Source: DASRIA01 sp035650255 (lineage in GTDB: Bacteria; Actinomycetota; Thermoleophilia; Solirubrobacterales; JBBDJG01). Taken from it: DNA of 64,000 nucleotides. The notes beneath the pieces are model-generated. The model was not told the origin of the DNA, made no database searches, and saw only the letters and a program-made list of their open reading frames with translations. This document shows, one piece after another, positions 51,153 through 58,921 of this stretch (positions within the stretch are counted from its first letter, which is position 1; each line of letters starts with the position of its first letter). The stretch lies in the NCBI GenBank assembly GCA_035650255.1, contig DASRIA010000057.1, forward strand, positions 1-64,000, in the 5' to 3' direction. Made by a program: the position numbers and the translations under genes.

Positions 51153-52510
51153 GGGCGCACTCCGGCGAGGCGCTCGAAGTCCTCCCGCGGCGGCATGTCC
51201 AGCAGGGGATAGCCCAGGACGACGTGCAGGTTCGCCATCGCGAGGGCGTAGCCGTGGTGCACGAGACGGGCAGCGACCTCACCGCCCAGCTTGGACAACG
51301 TCGTCTTGACTGTGCTGTTGGCCCGGACCACTTCGTCCCAGCTCCGCTCCGTGTCACCAAGCGACCCGAGCACTGCGCGGGCTCGTTGCGCGGCGTCGTC
51401 ATGTCCTTGCGCGAACTGACGCGCCACATGGAATGGACTTTGCGATATCTGGACGAACGCTCCGCGCATGCGGCCCTCGTCGCTGCCAAACGTGTCGAAG
51501 AGCCAACGGCGCCGCGTGCTGGTGGTGGTGTCGTAGAGCACGTCGATGTCACGCTTCAGCGCTACGACTTCGTTGACCAGGGGAAGCAGGAGGAGGCGCG
51601 TCGAGCTCCAGTCGAGAGGCGCGGATGAGTTGACGACCACCAGCTCGTCGGCCTCGTTCAGGCCGGCCCCCCATTCACGGTTGCGACGGGGGACTCCGAG
51701 CGCCCATTCGGTGCCCATGTTGTCGTAGGTCCCGCCGTCGACGAGGACCAGTCGCCGGGTCCCGCGCGCGCGCTCGTCGCCGGCTTCAGAGAAACGATGG
51801 CGCTGGGCCGGAAACCACCGGGGTGGAAAGGCTCCCGGGAATGCCGCCGATGCTTGCACCGCGTCGTGAAGGCCGAGATTGCCGGGGACGCCGAAACCAA
51901 ACCGGTAGGAACACACGAATCTGCCCGAGAAGTACAGATGCTCGCCGGAATGCAGCTCGGTTGCACAGATGACGTGGTCGACGCTGTGGTTGACCTCGCT
52001 GAGCTTCGTCGGCTTTCCTCCTCGGGAAAGGAGCGTCTTGGCGAAGGCGCTGGCGCAGACACGGCCCCGCATGCGCGCGAGCATCGACACGAGCAGCAGC
52101 ACGCCGACGATCGCGCAGATGCGCCACGCCAGCGCGATCTCGACGAACCGGACGACGGCGACCAGCGCGGCGAGTCCGCCCAAGGGCAACAGGACGACGT
52201 ACGCCCAGGTCCCACGCACGGCCCAAAGCGTCCCTCGCTGCCCAACCTGTGTCGTGACAACTGCCGCCACCCTTCGGAAGTCCGCGGGAGTCGAAGCCGA
52301 AAAATCGAGCTCCTGGGCGACACACGCGTTCGTGAGCGAACCCCCGGACACTGAGGCGATCGAAGCGACGGAGCGGTTCTTGCCGCAGTCCGCGAGGTAG
52401 ATCAACACGCCCAGCCCGAAGAGGGACGCACGGTGTCCTCCGCCCGACAGGGCGACCGCGACGCGGCCTTCGCCGCCCGGTGAGAGCTCCCCCACGGTCA
52501 GCGAGGGCAT
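51149..52510 (-). CDS. Patatin-like phospholipase with transmembrane insertion
   Basis: A 453-residue lipase-type protein. The oxyanion glycines GGGHRAS lie at ~23-29, the nucleophile elbow SVSGGS places Ser55, and the catalytic Asp258 is in LVDGGTYDNMG. Between elbow and Asp, residues ~102-147 form two hydrophobic helices that should insert in the membrane; this is unusual for soluble bacterial patatins. The first Gly of the GxSxG elbow is Ser, a variant seen in the family. ATG 52510 is preferred because CGAGG lies 5 nt upstream; GTG 52537 is the longer option. It is the first gene of the operon. Activated patatins degrade the cell's own membranes in several antiphage systems. Confidence 0.83.
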   Translation of the reverse strand: MPSLTVGELSPGGEGRVAVALSGGGHRASLFGLGVLIYLADCGKNRSVASIASVSGGSLTNACVAQELDFSASTPADFRRVAAVVTTQVGQRGTLWAVRGTWAYVVLLPLGGLAALVAVVRFVEIALAWRICAIVGVLLLVSMLARMRGRVCASAFAKTLLSRGGKPTKLSEVNHSVDHVICATELHSGEHLYFSGRFVCSYRFGFGVPGNLGLHDAVQASAAFPGAFPPRWFPAQRHRFSEAGDERARGTRRLVLVDGGTYDNMGTEWALGVPRRNREWGAGLNEADELVVVNSSAPLDWSSTRLLLLPLVNEVVALKRDIDVLYDTTTSTRRRWLFDTFGSDEGRMRGAFVQISQSPFHVARQFAQGHDDAAQRARAVLGSLGDTERSWDEVVRANSTVKTTLSKLGGEVAARLVHHGYALAMANLHVVLGYPLLDMPPREDFERLAGVRP

Positions 52511-52594
52511 ACTAGCCTCGCGTTGGCCTGATTGCACCTCGCTTGCCGATGTCGCATCGAGCCTGCCTGCCCGTCACTCCGTGCGGAACGGGAG

Positions 52595-52624
52595 GGCGGC
52601 GCCCGGCGTTCGCCGGGCGCCGCC
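52595..52624 (-). terminator. Strong terminator hairpin
   Basis: A 14-bp nearly all-GC perfect stem (GGCGGCGCCCGGCG at 52595-52608, its complement at 52611-52624). It lies just downstream of the minus-strand propeller gene ending at 52641. It isolates the patatin-CHAT-MBL operon from that gene's transcript. Confidence 0.75.
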
Positions 52625-52640
52625 GCCCATCAGGGGTGGG

Positions 52641-54176
52641 TCAGGGGACGAAGACTCCCTCCACGGCAAACAGCGTGTTGCCCTGAGTCGAGGCGACTCC
52701 GTCGGAGCCGCCGTCGAACACCTGGACTCCGTGGACCTCCCAGATCGATCGCTTGCCCTCTACCACGGCGTTCGGGAACAGTGCGTCGGCTGTCGTGGCG
52801 ATCACGCAATCCGATCCGATCGTCGTGTTCGACGTGGGCACGCAGTCGACCGCGTAGCGCATCGGGAAGTCCGTCACCGTCCCGGGACCGAACCCGCCGT
52901 TGCGCCTGTCGGTGATCCGCAGGTTGGTCACGACCTCCAGCTCGCCGCCGTAGTCGGACAGATTGCTCTTGTTACGGACGTCCGACACGCTCACCTCCAG
53001 GCCGATGTCGGATTGGTCTCCGGGCGTGCCCGGATCACCGACGTCGACGGACATGCGGTGAGACCCATTCATCTTCGCTGGTTGGCCGTTCACGTCCGGC
53101 GAGCCCACCGTCAGGAAGCTCGAGGCCTGCTGAGGTGGGACGCAGGACGGGCTCGGGAACGGCGCCTCGTGGGTTGCGATTGCGTTCGAGGCGTTGCACG
53201 CCACGTGCGCGGGGACGAGCGCGTCCCGAATCGGCGTGGCACCGATCGGCCGCACATAGCTCGACACCACCGGCTGCCACGCCGGATTCGTGTAGCCGGT
53301 GAGGTAACCGCTGGAGTTCTGTACCGGAGCCTCGAATCCGTCGTGCTGACCCCCGTTCGGGTCCTCAGCCCAGATGATTCCCCACTGGCTGTTGTCGTAC
53401 AGGACCTGCCGGGTGTTGGGTGACCAAGTCGGGTTGGTCGCGGTGAAGATGGTGTTGCCGCCCGACGGGGTTACCTGCGACACGTTGGACCCGTCCGCGT
53501 CGACTCTGAAGATGTAGCCCGGCGGACAGAAGCCGGAGTTGTTGCACCACACGAACGCGATTCGCTGGCCGGTCGGTGACCAGGTCGGATTGATGTCACC
53601 TCCTGGCGACCCGGATCCATTGGTGAGATTGACCTCGTCGGAGCCATCCGCGTTCATCGTGTAGATGTCGAAGTCGCCGTCCCTGATGCTGTGGAAGGCG
53701 ATCTTCTGGCCATTAGGAGACCAGTCAGGAGCCGAGCTCGCACCCGACGCGTTCGTCAGCTGGGTCTCGCCGGTGCCGTCGGCATTGATGCTGTAGACCT
53801 GCCCACCCCGCGCGAAGGCGAGCTTCGTTTCGTCCGGCGACCATGCAGGTCGAGAACCGGTGGTGACCAGCGTGACTGCGCTGCCGTCTGCGTTCATCGT
53901 GTAGACGCTGCCGCTGCGCATGAATGCGATCTTTGACCCGTCGGCAGACCATGCCGGCTGGAACCCGTCGGCGGTGACCTGGGTCTCGTTGCTGGCAACG
54001 AAACCGGGAAGGTCGAAGGTCGTGATTCCGCCGTCCTTTTCAACGGCAACCTTGCCGTTGGTCCCAGGGAAGGAACTTCTCGCATCCGACGTCAGGAACA
54101 GCAGGACGAGCAGCGGTAGTGCCAACAGCGCCGGCCACAGATATCGGCGCGCAGGTAAAGCGGTCGTTCCACTCAT
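52641..54176 (-). CDS. Secreted TolB-like beta-propeller protein with shared C-terminal module
   Basis: A 511-residue exported protein. ATG 54176 follows GGAGGG, and the signal/anchor helix is ~12-30. Residues ~40-320 hold about six PD40/TolB-type blades (WSPDETKLAFA, YTMNADGSDEVNLT, WSPTGQRIAF). The last ~200 residues are the module shared with the genes at 1-411 and 514-2724: LTVGSPDVNG, RITDRR, spaced cysteines, TTADA and the ending EGVFVP. The blades differ from those of the 514-2724 protein, so the conserved C-terminal module has been joined to different propellers. The function is unknown; perhaps surface attachment or assembly. Confidence 0.78.
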   Translation of the reverse strand: MSGTTALPARRYLWPALLALPLLVLLFLTSDARSSFPGTNGKVAVEKDGGITTFDLPGFVASNETQVTADGFQPAWSADGSKIAFMRSGSVYTMNADGSAVTLVTTGSRPAWSPDETKLAFARGGQVYSINADGTGETQLTNASGASSAPDWSPNGQKIAFHSIRDGDFDIYTMNADGSDEVNLTNGSGSPGGDINPTWSPTGQRIAFVWCNNSGFCPPGYIFRVDADGSNVSQVTPSGGNTIFTATNPTWSPNTRQVLYDNSQWGIIWAEDPNGGQHDGFEAPVQNSSGYLTGYTNPAWQPVVSSYVRPIGATPIRDALVPAHVACNASNAIATHEAPFPSPSCVPPQQASSFLTVGSPDVNGQPAKMNGSHRMSVDVGDPGTPGDQSDIGLEVSVSDVRNKSNLSDYGGELEVVTNLRITDRRNGGFGPGTVTDFPMRYAVDCVPTSNTTIGSDCVIATTADALFPNAVVEGKRSIWEVHGVQVFDGGSDGVASTQGNTLFAVEGVFVP

Positions 54177-54357
54177 GAGTGCCCCCTCCAAAACAAGACG
54201 TGGTTGAACAACGTCTCTGTCGGTGGAGCACCCGAAGGCGACGAGACCTTGGGAACGACCCTCCTGGATGGGACCGGCGCCGGTCAAGTGACGGCATGGC
54301 CGAATTTGCCGCAAAGTGCGGGCGTTGCGGCTTGGGTATCGCCGGAGCAACGGCGAA

Positions 54358-54382
54358 GCGGCCGCTCGGATCGAGCGGCCGC
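54358..54382 (-). terminator. Terminator hairpin
   Basis: An 11-bp perfect stem (GCGGCCGCTCG at 54358-54368, CGAGCGGCCGC at 54372-54382) with a 3-nt loop, 28 bp beyond the stop of the Ser/Arg-rich protein gene on the minus strand. The rest of 54177-54357 shows only the leader of the propeller gene. Confidence 0.65.
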
Positions 54383-54410
54383 ACTTGCCGCTGTTACTCG
54401 TTGAGCTCGG

Positions 54411-55049
54411 TCAGCGGTTGGCGCGTCTCTGCGTCAACCCGTTCAGCAGCACTTCGAGCGGGGAGTCTCTCGTCTCCCGCCGGCGCCGGCCGCGCTGAAC
54501 CTCCATGCTGACGTCGCCGACTCCGAGCCTGAAGCCGGCCTTGCCGATCTCCTTGCCCACCTCGTGTACCTCGTGGGCGACGGACTTGAGAGTTCCCGGT
54601 CGCCTGTTCGGAACCGGGACCTTCCCGATCGTGCCGCGCGCCGCGGACCGGAGCGCGAGGCCGCCCAGCAATCCCGCGGCCGCGGCCGTGCCGACGAGCG
54701 CGGGCATCTTTGCCTTGTCGGCCGCACTGCCGACCGTGTCGCCGACCTTGGTCGCAGCGGATCCGACGCTGTCGCCCATGCCTTCGAGCACGCCCGACAC
54801 GCCGTTGGCCGATGAGTTCGACCGCGACTTCCGCGAGCTGGCCGATGAGTTCGACCGCGACTTCCGCGAGCTGGCGCCTCGGGCGCTGCGCGCGGACGGC
54901 CGCGTCGTACCGCTGCTTCTCGGACGCGACTTGCTGCTTGTCGCCCGGCGCGCAGGAGTGCTTCGCTTGCGCGCGGTCGTGCCACTGCTGCGGCGGCTCG
55001 CCCCCGAGCGCCGCGTGGTCCTCTGTGTCGTCTGGGCCAATTGACCCAC
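54411..55049 (-). CDS. Ser/Arg-rich protein with membrane-like segment
   Basis: A 212-residue protein of unknown function. The first ~80 residues are low complexity, almost only Ser, Arg, Thr, Ala and Lys. They include an 11-residue unit (SSRKSRSNSSA-type) repeated twice in tandem from a perfect 33-bp DNA duplication. Residues ~85-115 are helical (GMGDSVGSAATKVGDTVG). Residues ~117-135 are hydrophobic (Ala/Gly/Leu), and the tail is basic. GTG 55049 has a G-rich site just before it. A basic tail next to a hairpin-like hydrophobic helix suggests a membrane- or nucleoid-associated protein. Confidence 0.6.
   Translation of the reverse strand: MGQLAQTTQRTTRRSGASRRSSGTTARKRSTPARRATSSKSRPRSSGTTRPSARSARGASSRKSRSNSSASSRKSRSNSSANGVSGVLEGMGDSVGSAATKVGDTVGSAADKAKMPALVGTAAAAGLLGGLALRSAARGTIGKVPVPNRRPGTLKSVAHEVHEVGKEIGKAGFRLGVGDVSMEVQRGRRRRETRDSPLEVLLNGLTQRRANR
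54808..54873. repeat. Perfect 33-bp tandem duplication
   Basis: Positions 54808-54840 and 54841-54873 are identical. The unit is a multiple of three and adds 11 codons to the Ser/Arg-rich protein without changing frame. This points to recent slippage or unequal recombination. Confidence 0.9.
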
Positions 55050-55114
55050 CCCCTCATTGGTTCTTGTTGCACCCTGCCCTAGGTCTCTCGTGCATACCCC
55101 CGCGCGTGCATTTG

Positions 55115-55151
55115 AACCGCTTGCGGTTAGCTGCAGGACAAACTGCGGTTA
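55115..55151 (+). promoter_or_regulatory. Palindrome plus repeated half-site upstream of the amidohydrolase
   Basis: AACCGC-TT-GCGGTT (55115-55128) is a perfect palindrome, and GCGGTTA recurs at 55145-55151, exactly 22 bp (two helical turns) after the first copy at 55123-55129. It lies about 125-160 bp before the start at 55275. This looks like a regulator binding region; the regulator is unknown. Confidence 0.4.
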
Positions 55152-55274
55152 TCGTGCGGGCATGCGGTCGATCGCCGTCGTCCTGCTCGCGGCTGCCGGC
55201 CCGTCGATACGCAATCCGCAGGACGGCCCACGGCCCGCGCGCTTACAATCCCGCCTAACCGAGGGGGGACCACT

Positions 55275-57314
55275 TTGAAGACTCTGGCCGTCAGAGCCGC
55301 CGTCACGCTCGTCGCGTGCGCATCTGCCGGTGCGCTGTTCGCGCCGGCCGCCGCCGCTGTCGACATCTACTCCTACGCGAACGGCTGCTACGCGCTGCAC
55401 GACACGACCGCCAACCGCTACGTCGTGCGGGACGGGGCGCGGTATGCCGCGACCGCCACGAGCGCCACCGCGGCCACGCCCTTCCGCATGCAGGCGACCG
55501 CGCTCGGCAGCTACCTGCTCTACGGGCCGGATGGGCAGATGCTGAGCGTCGGCACGCTTGGGCCGATCACCCCGACCGCGACTCCGGGGCCCGCGGCGGA
55601 CTGGCGCCTCACCGACGTCGCCGGCATCCTGCGGATGACGAACGTCTTCACCGGTTTGCACCTCGGGGTTGGCCTGGGCGGCCGGCTCGTCCAGACGCTG
55701 TCGACCGCGCCACGCTGGTCGTTCGCGTCCGCGCAGGGCTGCGCATCTTTCCCCGAGGTCGAGGTCAACGTGAAGGGACAACCGTTCAAGGGGTCCCACC
55801 CGTCGGCGCGCGTACGCGGCTTCGTCGACACCCACACGCACGTCAGCGCGTTCCAGTTCCTCGGTGGCCGCTTCCACTGCGGCAAGCCCTGGAGTCCCTA
55901 CGGCGTGACCGTCGCGCTGGTCGACTGCGTCGACCACGGGCCGGATGGCTCCGCCGGGGTCGCGGAGACCTTCTTGTCCGGTGGCAGCCCCGGTGACACG
56001 CACAGCCCGCAGGGCTGGCCGGGCTTCACCGGCTGGCCGCGCGACGAGTCGCTGACCCACGAGGGCACCTACTGGAAGTGGATCGAGCGCGCGTGGCGGT
56101 CGGGGCTGCGCATCATGGTCAACGACCTGGTCGAGAACCGGGCGCTCTGCGAGCTTTACCCGCTCAAGCAGAACAACTGCAACGAGATGGCCAGCGCGTA
56201 CCAGCAGGCCAACGACATGTACGCGCTCCAGGACTACGTCGACGCGCAGTACGGGGGCCCCGGCAAGGGCTTCCTTCGGATCGTGAAGACGCCCGCGGAG
56301 GCCCGGCGGGTGGTCAACGACGGCAAGCTCGCCATGGTCCTGGGTGTCGAGATCTCCGAGGTCCTCAACTGCGGGCAGACCCTTGACCTCCCGCACTGCA
56401 CCACGACGACGATCGACGACGAGCTCGACCGGCTGGAGTCGGTCGGCGTGCGCTCCTTCTTCCCGATCCACAAGTTCGACAACGCGCTCGGCGGCGTGAA
56501 GTTCGACGGTGGGACGACAGGCATTCTCGTGAACACGGGCAACAAGTACGCGACCGGCAAGTTCTGGACCGCCGAGCACTGCGAGGACCCGGATCACGAC
56601 AACTCACCGGGCGACGTGACACAGGGACACGGGCACACGTTCTCGCAATTCCTCGACCCCGTGCTGACGCAGCCGCTGTTCGAAGGGCAGCTGCCGATCT
56701 ATCCCAACCCGCCGATGTGCAACCCGAAGGGGCTCACCGCCTTGGGTGAGTACGTGATCCGCCAGATGATGGACCGCGGCATGATCATCGAGACAGACCA
56801 CATGAGCATGAAGGCGCGTCGCCAGGCGATGGCGATCCTCGAGGCGGAGGGCTACGGGGGCGTCACGTCGAGCCACAGCTGGGGCGACCCCGGCAGCCAG
56901 AAGCGCATCCAGGCGCTCGGCGGGCTGATCGGGCCGATCTCCTCCGAGGCGGACCGCTTCGTCGCGGACTGGCGCGAGATCAAGCAATACAGGAGCCCGA
57001 ACCACTTCTTCGGAGTCGGGTTCGGCTCGGACATCAACGGCCTTCACTCACAGCCGCACCATCGGTCGAACCCGGGCGAGAGCCCCGTGCAGTACCCGTT
57101 CCTCTCCTTCGACCGCGGGTCTGTGATCAACAAGCAGCGCTCGGGCACCCGCGTGTACGACGTCAACTCCGACGGGGTCGACCACTACGGGCTCTATCCC
57201 GACTGGATCGAGGACATGCGCCGGGTCGGCGGGCGCGCGATCCTGGAGGACCTCGCCAACGGCGCCGAGGCCTACCTGCAGATGTGGGAGCGCGCGGAGG
57301 CCGCCGCGCAGTAG
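55275..57314 (+). CDS. Secreted amidohydrolase-superfamily protein with N-terminal beta-domain
   Basis: A 679-residue exported enzyme. TTG 55275 follows GAGGGGGG, and a signal peptide covers ~1-28. Residues ~30-160 are beta-rich with trefoil-like strands (NGCYALHDTTANRYVVRDG). From ~175 the amidohydrolase/dipeptidase (M19-like) core begins with the metal motif VDTHTH. Further on come VLGVEISE, IIETDHMS, TSSHSWGDPG and GFGSDINGL, which supply the later His and Asp ligands. It probably hydrolyses an amide or peptide bond outside the cell; the substrate is unknown. A methyltransferase gene begins 2 nt after the stop. Confidence 0.75.
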   Translation: MKTLAVRAAVTLVACASAGALFAPAAAAVDIYSYANGCYALHDTTANRYVVRDGARYAATATSATAATPFRMQATALGSYLLYGPDGQMLSVGTLGPITPTATPGPAADWRLTDVAGILRMTNVFTGLHLGVGLGGRLVQTLSTAPRWSFASAQGCASFPEVEVNVKGQPFKGSHPSARVRGFVDTHTHVSAFQFLGGRFHCGKPWSPYGVTVALVDCVDHGPDGSAGVAETFLSGGSPGDTHSPQGWPGFTGWPRDESLTHEGTYWKWIERAWRSGLRIMVNDLVENRALCELYPLKQNNCNEMASAYQQANDMYALQDYVDAQYGGPGKGFLRIVKTPAEARRVVNDGKLAMVLGVEISEVLNCGQTLDLPHCTTTTIDDELDRLESVGVRSFFPIHKFDNALGGVKFDGGTTGILVNTGNKYATGKFWTAEHCEDPDHDNSPGDVTQGHGHTFSQFLDPVLTQPLFEGQLPIYPNPPMCNPKGLTALGEYVIRQMMDRGMIIETDHMSMKARRQAMAILEAEGYGGVTSSHSWGDPGSQKRIQALGGLIGPISSEADRFVADWREIKQYRSPNHFFGVGFGSDINGLHSQPHHRSNPGESPVQYPFLSFDRGSVINKQRSGTRVYDVNSDGVDHYGLYPDWIEDMRRVGGRAILEDLANGAEAYLQMWERAEAAAQ

Positions 57315-57316
57315 AG

Positions 57317-58057
57317 GTGCCCGCTGCCGTAGGCGCCTCAGATGTCGTCGGGGCCGGCGTGTGCGGCCTGTGCGGACACGCCGGCGAATACGTCCGCCGG
57401 GAGGGCGCGCCCACGCGCGAGAACCATCACTGCGAGACCTGCGGAGCGTCGCTGCGCTACCGCCTTCAGGCGAGCGCGATCACCGCGTCGTACGGCCGGC
57501 CCGGGCTGGCGTTCGCGAAGCTGGCCGAGGAGGACTTCTTCCGCGGGCTCGTGATCTACGAGCCCGGCATCATCGGCCCGTTCAGAAGCCTCCTGCAGGA
57601 CTTGCCGGGCTACTTCAATTCCTACTTCTGGCCCGACGTCGCCCCGGGGAACGAGCACGAGGGAGTGCGATGCGAGGACCTGCGCGACCTGACGCTCTCG
57701 GACGCCGCGGTCGACCTGGTGATCTCGTCGGACATCTTCGAGCACGTGCGCGGCCCGATCCCGGCATTTGGCGAGATCTTCCGGGTGCTGCGGCCGGGGG
57801 GCCGGCACATCTTCACGGTGCCGCTCGGTTGGCCCCTTCCCAGCACGACCAACGTCCGCGTCGACTACTCCGGCCCCGAGGACCGGTTCCTGGTCCCACC
57901 CGTGTACCACGGCTCCCCGGTCGACCCGCGGGGCAGCCTTGTCTACACGGACTTCGGGATGGACCTGCCGGAGCACCTGCGAGAGCTGGGGTTCGACACC
58001 GTGACCCACCACGGCTACCGCAATGCCATTACCTTCGAGTCGCGCAAGCCGGCATAG
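57317..58057 (+). CDS. Zinc-ribbon SAM-dependent methyltransferase
   Basis: A 246-residue protein. The N-terminal zinc ribbon has CGLCG and CETCG cysteine pairs (~17-42). The methyltransferase core follows, with a degenerate motif I around VIYEPGIIGPF, DLVISSDIFEHV and the post-motif FRVLRPGGRHIFTVP typical of Methyltransf_11. The weak motif I means SAM binding should be checked. GTG 57317 is 2 nt after the previous stop, so the two genes form an operon. The arrangement resembles sugar or glycan methyltransferases, but the substrate is unknown. Confidence 0.75.
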   Translation: MPAAVGASDVVGAGVCGLCGHAGEYVRREGAPTRENHHCETCGASLRYRLQASAITASYGRPGLAFAKLAEEDFFRGLVIYEPGIIGPFRSLLQDLPGYFNSYFWPDVAPGNEHEGVRCEDLRDLTLSDAAVDLVISSDIFEHVRGPIPAFGEIFRVLRPGGRHIFTVPLGWPLPSTTNVRVDYSGPEDRFLVPPVYHGSPVDPRGSLVYTDFGMDLPEHLRELGFDTVTHHGYRNAITFESRKPA

Positions 58058-58136
58058 CGCCAGCGGGGGCGATTAGTTCTCGGCCCGGCACCCGTCTCTA
58101 TCCATGACGTCCACGACCCGAAGGAGGCATGCCGAG

Positions 58137-58808
58137 ATGAACACCCCGCCGATCGTTTCCCGCCAGGAATGGGACACCGCGCACGCGGAGCTGCTGGTGA
58201 AGGAGAAGGAGCTCACCCACGCCCGTGACGCGCTGGCCGCCGCGCGCCGCCGCATGCCCTGGGTGGCAGTGGAGAAGGAGTACGAGTTCGACGGGCCCGG
58301 CGGCAAGGCCGGCCTGCTCGACCTGTTCGACGGGCGCCGCCAGCTGATCGTGTACCGCTTCTTCTACGAGCCCGGCGTGCGAGGCTGGCCGGAGCACGGC
58401 TGTCCCGGCTGCTCCTTCCTCGCCGACCAGGTCGCCCACCTCGCTCACCTGAACGCCCGCGACACCACTCTCGTGTTCGTGTCGCGCGCGCCGCAGGCGG
58501 ACATCGAGCGGTGGAAGGAGCGGATGGGATGGGACATCCCGTGGTTCACGATCACGAGCGACTTCGACGCGGACTTCGGCGTCGACGAGTGGCACGGGAC
58601 GAACGCGTTCATCCGCGACGGCGACACGATCTACCGCACGTACTTCATCAACGAACGCGGCGACGAGGCGATGGGCAGCACGTGGAGCTACCTGGACATC
58701 ACGGCGCTCGGGCGCCAGGAAGAGTGGGAGGACTCCCCGAAGGGCTATCCCCAGACCCCGCCATATCAGTGGTGGAACCTCCATGACGAATACGGGAAGC
58801 CGGATTAA
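58137..58808 (+). CDS. DUF899 thioredoxin-like protein
   Basis: A 223-residue protein of the DUF899 (thioredoxin-fold) family. It shows VSRQEWDTAHAELLVKEKELTHARDAL, the strand-loop YRFFYEPGV, a single CPGC motif where thioredoxins hold their active cysteines, and a late YLDITALGRQEEW with a WW-x-LHDEY ending. The exact reaction is not established. ATG 58137 has GGAGG about 9 nt upstream; ATG 58104 lacks one. Confidence 0.85.
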   Translation: MNTPPIVSRQEWDTAHAELLVKEKELTHARDALAAARRRMPWVAVEKEYEFDGPGGKAGLLDLFDGRRQLIVYRFFYEPGVRGWPEHGCPGCSFLADQVAHLAHLNARDTTLVFVSRAPQADIERWKERMGWDIPWFTITSDFDADFGVDEWHGTNAFIRDGDTIYRTYFINERGDEAMGSTWSYLDITALGRQEEWEDSPKGYPQTPPYQWWNLHDEYGKPD

Positions 58809-58921
58809 TTGAGGCTGCTTCGTCTCGGGTCGTGATAGGTTCGAACGACAGGCAGGCCGACCCGGATGGAGTCCTGACCGCGGGAACGGTCGTCAAGAGG
58901 TCAGGGAAGGAGGGGGAAACC

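Noticed and set aside
47486..52640. Prophage or integrative element around the CHAT operon
   Set aside because: No integrase, phage genes, tRNA-based attachment repeat or transposase is visible on either side. Only lower local G+C hints at transfer.
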